From positions 1 to 64,000 of the forward strand of contig NZ_PFGL01000045.1 of the NCBI RefSeq assembly GCF_002783505.1: a stretch of DNA of 64,000 nt. Direction: 5' to 3'. The position numbers and the translations under genes are program-made. Every line of letters starts with the position of its first letter. Position 1 is the first letter of the stretch. Source of the DNA: Shewanella sp. CG12_big_fil_rev_8_21_14_0_65_47_15. Its GTDB lineage: Bacteria; Pseudomonadota; Gammaproteobacteria; Enterobacterales; Shewanellaceae. The notes under the pieces were generated by a model. The model worked only from the letters and a program-made list of their open reading frames with translations, had not been told where the DNA came from and ran no database searches. This document shows, piece after piece, positions 10,132 to 20,267 of the stretch.

Positions 10132-11418
10132 ATGGCTGATTTAAAAGCCAAATTAGAATTACCAGGGAACGACTCGATAGAATTGCCAGTAAAGCAGGGA
10201 ACCGCTGGTTTTGACGTAATCGACATCAGTAAACTTGGCAGCAAAGGTTACTTTACTTTTGATCCAGGTTTTCTCGCGACAGCCTCCTGTGAATCTGCAA
10301 TTACCTATATCGATGGCGATCAAGGTATATTGTTACACCGTGGCTATCCGATTGAGCAACTCGCCGTTGACTCCGATTACCTAGACCTGTGTTATCTGCT
10401 GCTTTACGGTGAACTGCCGACGACAGAGCAATATGCTGAGTTTGTACATACAGTTAAAAACCACACTATGGTCCATGAGCAACTCGCCTTCTTCTTTAGA
10501 GGCTTCCGTCGTGACGCTCATCCTATGGCGATGTTATGTGGTGTGACTGGTGCATTGTCTGCATTTTACCAAGACTCACTCGATGTCAACGATCCGCACC
10601 ACCGCGAAATCGCCGCTTATCGCCTAGTCTCCAAAATGCCAACGATTGCCGCTATGTGCTACAAGTATTCCTCAGGCCAACCATTCGTGTATCCACGCAA
10701 TGACTTGAGCTATGCGGGCAACTTCTTAAGCATGATGTTTGCTGTGCCATGCGAAGAGTACAAAGTTAACCCAATCGTTGAACGTGCGATGGACAGGATC
10801 TTCATTTTACATGCGGATCATGAGCAAAACGCATCAACTTCGACCGTGCGTTTAGCGGGTTCTTCTGGGGCAAATCCATTTGCGTGTATCGCAGCGGGTA
10901 TCGCTTCACTTTGGGGCCCAGCACACGGCGGCGCTAACGAAGCCTGTTTGCAAATGTTGGAAGAAATCGGTTCTGTAGACCGTATTCCTGAATTTATTGA
11001 ACGCGCGAAAGACAAGAATGATCCATTCCGTCTGATGGGCTTTGGACACCGTGTTTACAAAAACTTTGACCCACGAGCCAAAGTCATGCGTGAAACCTGT
11101 CACGAAGTACTGAAAGAGCTGAAGGTCAAAGATCCACTCTTGGATGTGGCCATGGAACTCGAGCGTATTGCCCTTGAAGATGAATATTTCATTTCTAAGA
11201 AGCTCTATCCAAACGTCGATTTCTACTCTGGCATCATCATGAAAGCCATTGGTATTCCAACCAGTATGTTCACTGTGCTATTCGCACTGGCACGTACTGT
11301 AGGTTGGATTGCTCACTGGAAAGAAATGTTAGATCAACCAGGTCACAAAATCAGCCGTCCACGTCAGCTATACACTGGCGAAACTGCGCGTGATTTCGTT
11401 AAGCAAGACAAACGCTAA
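10132..11418 (+). CDS. gltA: Citrate synthase (type II, hexameric)
   Basis: This enzyme condenses oxaloacetate and acetyl-CoA to citrate, the TCA entry step. The 428-residue length and the N-terminal extension match the Gram-negative, NADH-sensitive type II enzyme. The catalytic residues are visible as His265 (in AHGGANEA), His306 (in GFGHRVY) and Asp363 (in NVDFYSG). The ATG has a strong AAGGAGA ribosome site. It is transcribed away from sdhC and closed by a clear terminator, so it is monocistronic. Confidence 0.98.
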   Translation: MADLKAKLELPGNDSIELPVKQGTAGFDVIDISKLGSKGYFTFDPGFLATASCESAITYIDGDQGILLHRGYPIEQLAVDSDYLDLCYLLLYGELPTTEQYAEFVHTVKNHTMVHEQLAFFFRGFRRDAHPMAMLCGVTGALSAFYQDSLDVNDPHHREIAAYRLVSKMPTIAAMCYKYSSGQPFVYPRNDLSYAGNFLSMMFAVPCEEYKVNPIVERAMDRIFILHADHEQNASTSTVRLAGSSGANPFACIAAGIASLWGPAHGGANEACLQMLEEIGSVDRIPEFIERAKDKNDPFRLMGFGHRVYKNFDPRAKVMRETCHEVLKELKVKDPLLDVAMELERIALEDEYFISKKLYPNVDFYSGIIMKAIGIPTSMFTVLFALARTVGWIAHWKEMLDQPGHKISRPRQLYTGETARDFVKQDKR

Positions 11419-11437
11419 GCTTACTATCTTAAGCATT

Positions 11438-11463
11438 AAAAAGCGCCCTAGGGCGCTTTTTTT
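11438..11463 (+). terminator. gltA terminator
   Basis: AAAGCGCCCTAGGGCGCTTTTTTT forms a GC-rich palindromic stem (AAGCGCCC/GGGCGCTT) followed by seven or more T, 20-45 bp after the gltA stop. It is a textbook intrinsic terminator. Confidence 0.93.
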
Positions 11464-11717
11464 ATCCCGCAAAACGACCAACCTATGCGTTTCCCTTCGC
11501 TAAAAATACCTTGTTGCAATTGCCTACTTGAGTAATTTTCCTTAACCGCCTTTAGTTATTCTCATCACTTTTTAAACTTTTTAGCTACATTTAGTTAGTT
11601 TGCCTACTCAATAAAAGTATAAAATTGAATTAATATATTGAAATAAATCACTTTTCAATGTTGGCATAGTTTCTGCTATCAAATGGCATCACAATAAAGA
11701 CAACAGGTAACACTCTT

Positions 11718-12782
11718 ATGGAAAAGTCAAAAATGGTTAAATTCACTCTACCACTGCTCATGATCTCAATGCTGGCAGCCTGTGGTGAGGAAGAAGTGGC
11801 TAAAAAAGAAGAAAAATATGCCATTCCCGTTGAAACCACCACAGTGATGCAAGGTAATGTGTCTTCTTTCTACAGCACCACAGCCACCTTGGAAGCCCCC
11901 CAAGAAGCCAAGGTCGTCAGCCGTATATCCGGGCTCATTGAGTCTATTGCCGTTGAAGAAGGTGACCGCGTTCAGAAGGGTCAAGTGCTCGCTGTGATTG
12001 ATTCAAAAAGACAACAATACGACTTAGACCGCTCCGAAGCCGAAGTCAAAATTATTGAGCAGGAACTCAATCGTTTAAAAAAGATGAACAATAAAGAGTT
12101 TATCAGCGCGGATTCGATGGCCAAACTCGAATATAACCTACAAGCCGCTATCGCGAAAAAGGATCTTGCAGAACTGCAAGTCAAAGAGAGTCATGTGGTT
12201 TCCCCCATCGATGGCATTATCGCCAAACGCTACGTTAAAGCCGGCAATATGGCACAAGAATTTGGCGACTTGTTCTACATAGTCAACCAAGATGAACTCC
12301 ACGGTATAGTCCATCTTCCAGAGCAACAACTTACGAGCCTCAAACTAGGCCAAGAAGCCCAGGTCTTTAACAATCAACAAAGCAAGAATGCTATCCATGC
12401 CAAAGTGCTGCGGATAAGCCCGATTGTTGACCCACAAAGTGGTACCTTTAAGGTGACATTAGCCGTACCGAATCAAGATGCACGCCTAAAAGCCGGCATG
12501 TTTACCCGCGTAGAACTCAAATATGACACCCATGAAAACGTGATCACTGTGCCTTACAGTGCACTTATCAACCAGGATAACAGACAAGCCTTATATGTCA
12601 TTGATGGTACGAATGCCAATCGCCGTGAAGTCGAAATTGGTTACCGTGAAGGCGACTCGGTTGAAATTGTTTCCGGTATAAACCCCGGTGAGCAAGTGGT
12701 TACCCGTGGCCAGCAAAACTTGAAAGACCAATCCTTAGTCGAAGTGATCACCCCACTCGATCTCGCCTCAGCTAAGAACTGA
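11718..12782 (+). CDS. RND efflux periplasmic adaptor (lipoprotein)
   Basis: This is a membrane-fusion protein linking an RND pump to an outer-membrane channel. It has a lipoprotein signal with lipobox LAAC (Cys22), so it should be anchored in the inner-membrane outer leaflet. A biotinyl-lipoyl-like half motif (VEEGDRVQKGQVLAVID, about 79-95) follows, then an alpha-hairpin rich in charged residues, the second lipoyl half (SHVVSPIDGIIAKRYV), and a beta-barrel/membrane-proximal C-terminus. At 354 residues it is typical. Met6 is an alternative start. It lies 12 bp before the first permease; the substrate is unknown. Confidence 0.93.
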   Translation: MEKSKMVKFTLPLLMISMLAACGEEEVAKKEEKYAIPVETTTVMQGNVSSFYSTTATLEAPQEAKVVSRISGLIESIAVEEGDRVQKGQVLAVIDSKRQQYDLDRSEAEVKIIEQELNRLKKMNNKEFISADSMAKLEYNLQAAIAKKDLAELQVKESHVVSPIDGIIAKRYVKAGNMAQEFGDLFYIVNQDELHGIVHLPEQQLTSLKLGQEAQVFNNQQSKNAIHAKVLRISPIVDPQSGTFKVTLAVPNQDARLKAGMFTRVELKYDTHENVITVPYSALINQDNRQALYVIDGTNANRREVEIGYREGDSVEIVSGINPGEQVVTRGQQNLKDQSLVEVITPLDLASAKN

Positions 12783-12794
12783 TAGGAGCCTTTC

Positions 12795-15700
12795 ATGTCA
12801 ATTATCAGCACTTCCGTTAAACGGCCAGTCACGGTATGGATGTTCATGCTGGCGGTGATTTTATTCGGTATGGTGGGATTTTCCCGCTTAGCGGTAAAGT
12901 TACTGCCAGACCTAAGCTACCCCACGCTCACTATTCGCACTATGTATGATGGCGCGGCCCCAGTCGAAGTTGAGCAGCTCGTTTCTAAGCCGATTGAAGA
13001 AGCCGTTGGCGTGGTCAAAGGGCTACGTAAAATCAGCTCTATTTCCCGCTCTGGCATGTCAGATGTAGTGCTCGAGTTTGAATGGGGCACCACTATGGAT
13101 ATGGCAAGCTTAGATGTGCGCGAAAAACTCGACACTATCGCACTGCCACTCGATGTAAAAAAACCATTACTGCTGCGTTTTAACCCCAACCTTGACCCGA
13201 TTATGCGTCTCGCGCTGTCGGTACCGAATGCCTCGGAAGCCGAACTGAAGCAAATGCGCACCTATGCGGAGGAAGAGCTTAAGCGCCGCTTAGAGGCGCT
13301 ATCGGGGGTCGCCGCGGTGCGTTTATCCGGTGGTCTAGAGCAAGAAGTGCACATTCAGCTTAACCAAGAAAAGCTGTCGCAGCTTAATCTTAATGCCGAT
13401 GACATTAAGCGTCGTATTAGCGAAGAGAATATTAACCTCTCTGCGGGTAAAGTGATCCAAGGTGATCGCGAATACTTAGTGCGCACACTTAACCAATTCA
13501 ATTCATTGGATGAACTTAGCCAAGTGATTGTCTATCGCGATGAGCAAACCTTAGTGCGTTTATTCGAAGTCGCGACTATTACGGATGCCTATAAAGAGCG
13601 CAGTGACATCACCCGCATCGGTAGCCAAGAATCGATTGAGCTGGCGATTTATAAAGAAGGTGATGCTAACACTGTCGCCGTCGCCAAAAAATTGCGCGAT
13701 GAACTCGTCAAAATTAATCAAGATCCTAAGCAAAACAAACTCGAAGTGATTTACGATCAATCCGAGTTTATCGAAAGTGCGGTTAGCGAAGTCACCTCTT
13801 CTGCACTGATGGGCAGTGTCTTATCCATGCTAGTGATTTACCTGTTCCTGCGTAATATCATCCCGACCTTGATTATTTCTATCTCGATCCCCTTCTCGGT
13901 GATCGCCACCTTTAACATGATGTATTTTGCCGATATCAGCTTAAACATCATGTCATTAGGTGGTATTGCACTCGCCATCGGTCTGTTAGTTGATAACGCC
14001 ATTGTGGTATTAGAAAACATCGACCGTTGCCGCAGCGAAGGCATGAGTAAGTTAGATGCCGCGGTGACGGGTACTAAGGAAGTGGCGGGCGCGATTTTCG
14101 CCTCCACACTGACGACACTTGCGGTGTTTGTGCCATTAGTGTTTGTCGATGGCATTGCCGGTGCCCTGTTCTCCGATCAGGCCCTCACAGTCACCTTTGC
14201 CCTGTTGGCCTCGTTATTAGTCGCCTTAACTTCTATCCCTATGCTGGCATCACGCCAAGGCTTTAGAACCCTACCCGCGCTGATAACCACCACACCTAAG
14301 GATAAACCCACCACTAAAATGGGTAAGTTTAAACACTATAGCGCGACTGTGTTTTCCTTCCCTATTCTGTTGATATTTAGTTACTTACCGAGTGCGTTAC
14401 TGACCTTAGTGTTGATTCTAGGCCGCTTCTTCTCCTGGCTCATCGGTCTTATTATGCGTCCTTTGAGTTCAGGGTTTAACTTTGTTTACCACAGTATTGA
14501 GAAGGCTTACCACAAGCTACTGGCCTCGGCACTGCGCAGGCAGATGACCACACTACTGCTTACCATTGCGATAACGGGCGCATGTATTAGCCTATTACCT
14601 CGCCTAGGTATGGAACTCATTCCGCCGATGAATCAAGGTGAGTTCTATGTGGAGATCTTACTGCCACCGGGTACGGCAGTAGGCGAAACCGACAAGGTAT
14701 TACAACAGCTTGCACTATCGATTAAGGACAGAGCAGAAGTCAAACATGCCTATAGCCAAGCCGGCAGTGGTGGTTTAATGACTTCGGATACCTCCCGCGG
14801 TGGCGAAAACTGGGGTCGCTTACAAGTCGTGCTTAACGACCACAGTGCCTACAACACTGTTACTCAAATATTACGTGATAGTGCGCGCCGCATCCCAGAG
14901 CTTGAAGCAAAAATTGAACAACCTGAGCTATTTAGTTTTAAAACACCATTGGAGATAGAGCTAACGGGCTACGATTTGAACTTGCTCAAGCGCAGCGCCG
15001 ATAGTCTAACCAAAGCACTATCAGCCTCAGAGCGTTTTGCCGACGTCAATACCAGTCTGCGTGATGGTCAACCTGAGCTGAGTATCCGTTTTGACCACGC
15101 CCGATTAGCGGCACTGGGAATGGATGCACCAACGGTGGCGAATCGTATCGCCCAACGCGTCGGCGGTACCGTTGCCAGCCAATACACGGTACGTGACCGT
15201 AAGATTGACATTCTGGTGCGCAGTGAACTCGCCGAGCGCGATCAAATCAGTGATATCGATGCCTTAATCATCAACCCTAACAGCAGCCAGCCCATTGCCT
15301 TAAGCGCGGTTGCCGAAGTGTCATTGCAATTAGGCCCATCGGCGATTAACCGTATCAGCCAGCAACGTGTGGCATTGGTATCGGCGAACCTCGCCTACGG
15401 TGACTTAAGCGATGCGGTGGCAGAGGCGCAGCAGATATTATCGCAACAAGTGCTACCCGCATCGGTGCAAGCTCGCTTCGGTGGTCAAAATGAGGAAATG
15501 GAGCACTCATTCCAGTCCCTCAAAATAGCCCTTATCCTAGCGGTATTCTTAGTCTATTTAGTAATGGCGAGTCAGTTTGAGTCACTGCTGCATCCGTTGC
15601 TGATTTTATTCGCCGTGCCGATGGCGCTGGCAGGTAGCGTACTGGGGCTCTATATCACCCAAACCCATTTGAGTGTGGTGGTATTTATCGGCCTTATCAT

Positions 15701-16046
15701 GTTAGCGGGGATAGTAGTGAACAACGCGATTGTGCTGGTGGATCGCATCAACCAACTGCGTAGTGAAGGTGTAGAAAAACTCGAAGCCATTCGCGCCGCC
15801 GCTAAGTCGCGCCTACGCCCTATTATGATGACCACACTGACTACGACCTTAGGTTTACTGCCAATGGCACTAGGTCTAGGTGATGGCTCAGAGGTGCGTG
15901 CACCTATGGCGATAACGGTGATCTTTGGCCTCAGTTTATCAACACTGCTGACCTTAATTGTACTGCCAGTGCTTTACGCCCTGTTCGACCGTAAAGAATA
16001 TACAGTAATCGGCTCACATGTAAACGCAGAGGAAGCTCGCCCATGA
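12795..16046 (+). CDS. RND efflux inner-membrane permease 1
   Basis: This is a proton-driven transporter of the HAE1/AcrB-like family, 1083 residues, with the 12-helix, two-periplasmic-loop layout. It begins with SVKRPVTVWMF, typical of the family. The TM4 proton-relay motif reads GLLVDNAIVVLEN, so the first Asp is kept and the second position is Asn, as in many HAE1 members. An extra hydrophilic/hydrophobic stretch around 490-560 makes it longer than the neighbouring permease. It overlaps the second permease by ATGA, implying coupled translation and perhaps a mixed pump. Confidence 0.94.
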   Translation: MSIISTSVKRPVTVWMFMLAVILFGMVGFSRLAVKLLPDLSYPTLTIRTMYDGAAPVEVEQLVSKPIEEAVGVVKGLRKISSISRSGMSDVVLEFEWGTTMDMASLDVREKLDTIALPLDVKKPLLLRFNPNLDPIMRLALSVPNASEAELKQMRTYAEEELKRRLEALSGVAAVRLSGGLEQEVHIQLNQEKLSQLNLNADDIKRRISEENINLSAGKVIQGDREYLVRTLNQFNSLDELSQVIVYRDEQTLVRLFEVATITDAYKERSDITRIGSQESIELAIYKEGDANTVAVAKKLRDELVKINQDPKQNKLEVIYDQSEFIESAVSEVTSSALMGSVLSMLVIYLFLRNIIPTLIISISIPFSVIATFNMMYFADISLNIMSLGGIALAIGLLVDNAIVVLENIDRCRSEGMSKLDAAVTGTKEVAGAIFASTLTTLAVFVPLVFVDGIAGALFSDQALTVTFALLASLLVALTSIPMLASRQGFRTLPALITTTPKDKPTTKMGKFKHYSATVFSFPILLIFSYLPSALLTLVLILGRFFSWLIGLIMRPLSSGFNFVYHSIEKAYHKLLASALRRQMTTLLLTIAITGACISLLPRLGMELIPPMNQGEFYVEILLPPGTAVGETDKVLQQLALSIKDRAEVKHAYSQAGSGGLMTSDTSRGGENWGRLQVVLNDHSAYNTVTQILRDSARRIPELEAKIEQPELFSFKTPLEIELTGYDLNLLKRSADSLTKALSASERFADVNTSLRDGQPELSIRFDHARLAALGMDAPTVANRIAQRVGGTVASQYTVRDRKIDILVRSELAERDQISDIDALIINPNSSQPIALSAVAEVSLQLGPSAINRISQQRVALVSANLAYGDLSDAVAEAQQILSQQVLPASVQARFGGQNEEMEHSFQSLKIALILAVFLVYLVMASQFESLLHPLLILFAVPMALAGSVLGLYITQTHLSVVVFIGLIMLAGIVVNNAIVLVDRINQLRSEGVEKLEAIRAAAKSRLRPIMMTTLTTTLGLLPMALGLGDGSEVRAPMAITVIFGLSLSTLLTLIVLPVLYALFDRKEYTVIGSHVNAEEARP

Positions 16047-19000
16047 ACCTCACCCGTTTAGCCATTAAGCGCCCCGTGACCACCAGCATGTTCTTCTTTG
16101 CTATCTTGCTGTTTGGTCTCGCTTCGAGCCGCCTATTACCGCTGGAAATGTTCCCCGGTATCGATATTCCACAGATAGTGGTGGAAGTGCCTTACAAAGG
16201 CTCGACCCCCGCCGAAGTGGAGCGCGATATCACTAAAGTGCTGGAGGAATCCCTCGCCACTATGGGCGGAATCGATAAACTCGAATCAGAATCTTCCCAG
16301 GAGGGTTCGGAAATCGAAATCAACATGAAGTGGGGTGAGAACGTTGCCACTAAGAGTCTAGAAGCGCGGGAAAAAATTGATGCGGTGCGGCATTTACTGC
16401 CCAAGGACGTTGAGCGGGTCTTTATCCATCAATTCTCTACCGCCGATATGCCAGTGCTGACCATTCGTATATCGAGCGAACGGGAGCTTTCCGGTGCATT
16501 TGATCTGCTGGATAAACAGCTTAAGCGTCCGCTTGAACGTGTCGAAGGTGTATCCAAGGTCAGTTTGTACGGCGTTGAACAGAAACAAATTGAAGTGCGG
16601 ATCGATGCTGACCGACTCGCCGCCAGCGGGTTTTCGGCCACCGATTTGCAAGCGCGCCTCGGCCGAGAAAACTTTGTCATCAGTGCTGGTACGCTCAGGG
16701 CCAGCAACCTTGTTTATCAAGTTTCGCCTAAGGGAGAATTTAGAAACCTTGAAGATATCAAAGCACTGGTACTCACTCCTGGATTGACCTTAGGGGATAT
16801 TGCGGATGTACAGTTTGCGTTGCCAGAACGGATCGAGGGCCGGCACTTAGATAAGCATTATGCCGTGGGATTAGACGTGTTTAAGGAGTCCGGCGCCAAC
16901 TTAGTCGAAGTGTCGGAACGCGTCCTTAAGGTTATCGAGCTGGCAAAACAAGATCAGCAGTTCCAAGGTATCCGTTTGTTTATCATGGAAGATCAAGCCT
17001 CTGGCGTTAAATCATCACTGACGGATCTGTTACTTTCAGGCTTGATAGGTGCATTACTGTCCTTTGTGGTGTTGTACTTATTCCTGCGCAATTTGAAAAT
17101 GACCTTAGTGGTCGTGTCGTCTGTACCCATTTCCATCGGTATGACACTCGCCGCCATGTATTTATTGGGGTACAGCTTAAATATTCTGTCGATGATGGGA
17201 CTATTGCTCGCCATTGGTATGTTGATTGATAACGCTGTGGTGGTGACCGAGAGCGTATTGCAGGAAAAACAAGGCAAATGCCCCAAGGACAATGAAGAAT
17301 CAGTGATCTCTGGAGTCGATAAAGTCGCCTTAGCCGTCTTGGCGGGTACTATGACCACTGCCATCGTATTTTTACCCAATATTTTTGGTGTTAAAGTTGA
17401 GCTGACGATCTTCCTCGAGCACGTGGCGATTGCGATTTGCATCTCACTGGCGGCATCACTGCTGGTCGCCAAGACATTGATCCCTTTGATGTTAACTAAG
17501 TTCCACTTCGATATCGCCCCCGAGAAGGATGCCGGTAAATTACAGCGCTTCTACAATAATACGCTTAACTGGGTATTGATTAGACCTTGGCGCTCGGGCG
17601 TGATCGCTGTGGCGATTCTCGCCTCAACCGCCCTGCCGCTGTCGTTGGTCAAACAGGATCAAGAAGACAGTCAGAGTAAGGAGCGTATTTACATCAACTA
17701 CCAAGTGGAAGGTCGACATAATCTGAATGTCACCGAAGCTATGATTAATCAGATGGAGGAGTATCTCTACAAAAATAAAGAGGAATTCCATATCGATTCT
17801 GTATATAGCTACTATGCCTCCGACGATGCTTCCTCTGTGGTTCTGTTGAAAAAAGACTTAGCTATCCCCGTCGAAGAGCTGAAAAAGAAAATCCGTAGTG
17901 GCTTTCCTAAATATTCTATCGCTAAACCGCAATTTGGTTGGGGTGATGATAATTCTGGGGTGCGGGTGACGCTCACGGGCCGCTCAACCACAGAGCTTAT
18001 CAACTTGAGTGAGCAGGTCATCCCATTACTGCAAAATATCAAAGGGTTACAAGATGTGCGCTCTGAACTGAACGGTGCACAGCAGGAAGTAGTGATCCGT
18101 ATCGACAGGCAAATGGCGGCGCGCTTAGATTTAAAACTCAATGAAGTGGCCTCGAGTATTTCGATGGCGCTGAGGGGGTCACCACTGAGATCCTTCCGCC
18201 ACGATCCTAATGGTGAGCTACGCATCGAAATGGCCTACGAAAAAGAGTGGCAAAAATCCCTCGAAAAACTCAAGCAATTGCTCATAGTACGTATCGATCA
18301 GCGGGTGTACACCTTAGATAACTTGGCGAGCATCGAGATCCAGCCGCGTTTCGATACCATCAAACATTACAATCGCCAAACCTCACTATCGATTGGTGCT
18401 AATTTAGAAAACTTTACCACGGAAGAGGCGCAGACGAAGATCAAACAAGTGATGGAGAATGTCCATTTCCCCAATGGTTATGACTATTCACTGCGCGGAG
18501 GATTCGAGCGCCAAGATGAAGATCAGAGTGTCATGGCCACCAATATGTTGTTGGCTGTCGCTATGATTTATATCGTGATGGCGGCGCTGTTTGAATCTCT
18601 GTTGTTACCGACGGCGATTATTACCTCAATCCTCTTTTCCATCACAGGGGTATTCTGGGCGCTGTTTATTACAGGAACCCCCATGTCAGTGATGGCCATG
18701 ATAGGGATCTTGATTTTAATGGGCATAGTGGTGAACAACGGCATCGTTCTGGTGGATCAAATCAACCAAATGACGCCTGATCTCGACAAATTGTCCGACA
18801 CCATAAGGGAAGTGTGTATCACACGTTTACGTCCAGTGTTAATGACAGTCGGCACGACAGTACTAGGGCTAGTTCCACTCGCTATGGGTGAAACCCAAAT
18901 CGGTGGCGGCGGCCCGCCTTACTCCCCAATGGCAATCGCCATTATTGGTGGCTTGTCATTTTCAACGATCACGAGTCTGTACTTAGTGCCCCTGTGCTAT

Positions 19001-19090
19001 CAAGCCTTCTATCGGATGCGCCACCGCGCTGCCATTCGTTTAGGCGAGTCCAACAGGCTAGCTCAAAAACTATTACCTTGGACTGTTTAA
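16043..19090 (+). CDS. RND efflux inner-membrane permease 2
   Basis: This is a second, clearly different HAE1-type permease of 1015 residues. It starts MNLTRLAIKRPVTTSMFFFA and has its own TM4 motif GMLIDNAVVVTES. The periplasmic loops diverge from permease 1, so it is not a recent duplicate or a frameshift product. Adjacent permease genes overlapping by 4 bp recall MdtB/MdtC, where the two proteins form one heterotrimer; the same is inferred here. No TolC-like gene follows, so a channel encoded elsewhere must be used. Confidence 0.94.
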   Translation: MNLTRLAIKRPVTTSMFFFAILLFGLASSRLLPLEMFPGIDIPQIVVEVPYKGSTPAEVERDITKVLEESLATMGGIDKLESESSQEGSEIEINMKWGENVATKSLEAREKIDAVRHLLPKDVERVFIHQFSTADMPVLTIRISSERELSGAFDLLDKQLKRPLERVEGVSKVSLYGVEQKQIEVRIDADRLAASGFSATDLQARLGRENFVISAGTLRASNLVYQVSPKGEFRNLEDIKALVLTPGLTLGDIADVQFALPERIEGRHLDKHYAVGLDVFKESGANLVEVSERVLKVIELAKQDQQFQGIRLFIMEDQASGVKSSLTDLLLSGLIGALLSFVVLYLFLRNLKMTLVVVSSVPISIGMTLAAMYLLGYSLNILSMMGLLLAIGMLIDNAVVVTESVLQEKQGKCPKDNEESVISGVDKVALAVLAGTMTTAIVFLPNIFGVKVELTIFLEHVAIAICISLAASLLVAKTLIPLMLTKFHFDIAPEKDAGKLQRFYNNTLNWVLIRPWRSGVIAVAILASTALPLSLVKQDQEDSQSKERIYINYQVEGRHNLNVTEAMINQMEEYLYKNKEEFHIDSVYSYYASDDASSVVLLKKDLAIPVEELKKKIRSGFPKYSIAKPQFGWGDDNSGVRVTLTGRSTTELINLSEQVIPLLQNIKGLQDVRSELNGAQQEVVIRIDRQMAARLDLKLNEVASSISMALRGSPLRSFRHDPNGELRIEMAYEKEWQKSLEKLKQLLIVRIDQRVYTLDNLASIEIQPRFDTIKHYNRQTSLSIGANLENFTTEEAQTKIKQVMENVHFPNGYDYSLRGGFERQDEDQSVMATNMLLAVAMIYIVMAALFESLLLPTAIITSILFSITGVFWALFITGTPMSVMAMIGILILMGIVVNNGIVLVDQINQMTPDLDKLSDTIREVCITRLRPVLMTVGTTVLGLVPLAMGETQIGGGGPPYSPMAIAIIGGLSFSTITSLYLVPLCYQAFYRMRHRAAIRLGESNRLAQKLLPWTV

Positions 19091-19104
19091 TATTTAATTG
19101 AAAA

Positions 19105-19130
19105 CAAAAAGGCTGCTATGCAGCCTTTTT
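19105..19130. terminator. Bidirectional terminator
   Basis: AAAAAGGCTGC/GCAGCCTTTTT forms a perfect stem around two bases, with A-run and T-run flanks. It sits between the RND operon (plus) and the YqfB-like gene (minus) and can serve both. Confidence 0.92.
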
Positions 19131-19149
19131 ACTATCTCGAGAAAAGTGG

Positions 19150-19491
19150 CTAAAAAGCACCTGTGTCACTTTCCCCTACAGGGTTAAGCACTCTAAAACG
19201 GATCATGAATAGCTGCTCAAGTCCTGGGTAAATCTCTGCAATCACGAGGCGAAGCTGTGCTAGAGTCATATTTTCCTGTTCGGCATGGGCTTGATTGAGA
19301 TCAGATAATGCAATGGGGCTCACCTCAAGGATTTGAATATCACAAAACCAGCGGTCGGTTTCAAAGGTTGACACAGGCAACACCTGCCCCGCGGTAACAT
19401 GGGATTCAGCCTCATCACGCAGGGTAATCGTTTTAGCCCCGCTTAAGATATCCCGTTCGAAACGCTCAAAAAAAGTCATTTTAGTTAGCAA
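19150..19491 (-). CDS. ASCH-domain protein, YqfB-like N4-acetylcytidine amidohydrolase
   Basis: It resembles E. coli YqfB, which hydrolyses N4-acetylcytidine to cytidine and acetate. The match covers TFFERFERDILSGAKTITLR and HAEQENMTL. The residues reported as catalytic in YqfB (Lys21, Thr24, Glu74) correspond to Lys20, Thr23 and Glu73 here. The preferred start is TTG 19491, because GGAG lies 7 bases upstream. The ATG at 19479 would give MTFFERF but has a more distant ribosome site, and an upstream extension to 19617 does not resemble the family. It probably acts in nucleoside salvage and stands alone. Confidence 0.85.
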   Translation of the reverse strand: MLTKMTFFERFERDILSGAKTITLRDEAESHVTAGQVLPVSTFETDRWFCDIQILEVSPIALSDLNQAHAEQENMTLAQLRLVIAEIYPGLEQLFMIRFRVLNPVGESDTGAF

Positions 19492-19804
19492 CTGTTCTCT
19501 CCTGCCCCGAGTGTTTTCCGCCCCATAGTGATCGCGGACAGTATCGCAATAAACGGGGGAGAAAGCATTAAGGTTCAACATGTTATTTTTAATGCAAGAT
19601 AACGGATCTCCGCCCATGCAAATAGCACTCGAGGGGAAATATTTACCACTTTCGCACTAAAAAATAGTCCACTCAGGGGATAACGAACCCCAAGCACACA
19701 GCAAAACATGGTCAGTTCGTCCATATTGAGTTAGAATCCGCCCTCAATTGAGCCTTCGGCCTCATATGCCTGCCTCGCGGGTACGAAACGACATTAGAGA
19801 TGTT

Positions 19805-20002
19805 ATGAACAAGAAACAAAAGATCATTAAAAAAATTGCCAAGCGTGCTAAGGCGAGACTGAACAAAGTCGACCCTGTCACTATCGGTGCGCCCATCAAA
19901 TCGGGTTACATCTCCAAGGCCGAGCGCGCCAAAATGGCGGCATTAGAAGCGGCAACGGATCGGACCGAAGAGCAACAAGACACAGCAAGCGCCGCCGAAT
20001 AA
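19805..20002 (+). CDS. Small basic protein, DUF2986-like
   Basis: This is a 65-residue protein that is very Lys/Arg-rich at the N-terminus (MNKKQKIIKKIAKRAKARLN), then has a conserved-looking YISKAERAKM segment and an acidic Ala/Glu tail. It resembles the short DUF2986 proteins of Shewanella and Vibrio, whose function is not known. The ATG at 19805 is chosen because the basic family start lies there; an in-frame extension to 19748 has no clear ribosome site. The charge pattern would suit RNA or ribosome binding, but that is speculation. Confidence 0.75.
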   Translation: MNKKQKIIKKIAKRAKARLNKVDPVTIGAPIKSGYISKAERAKMAALEAATDRTEEQQDTASAAE

Positions 20003-20157
20003 CCTTATTCTATCGGCGTATTGTCGCAGTGTTATCCGTGCCTAATTGTGGTTCTGCTAGGTTTTATGCCGTTTAGCGTGCACTAAAGTGCTTTGCACTG
20101 GAGACGAACCTTCTTATTTGGCTAACCTATAGGCACGTTGAAACCCGACATTAAACG

Positions 20158-20193
20158 CAAATGCCACAGGTTATCCTATGGCATTTGTTTTTA
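20158..20193 (+). terminator. Strong hairpin terminator 155 nt after the DUF2986 gene
   Basis: CAAATGCCA/TGGCATTTG are perfect 9-bp arms enclosing a second AGG/CCT pair, followed by GTTTTT. It is a good rho-independent terminator for rightward transcription. Its distance from the preceding stop leaves room for a long 3' UTR or a small RNA in 20003-20157. Confidence 0.8.
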
Positions 20194-20267
20194 ACCCCCT
20201 AAATATGTCAGCCACCGCTCACCATAATATTTCTTGATTTAAGCCGCACCTATTTGCTCAGCATTCA

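Noticed and set aside
12795..19090. Second RND permease as a frameshifted or duplicated copy of the first
   Set aside because: The two proteins differ throughout, each has a full start, helices and end, and lengths differ; they are separate genes.
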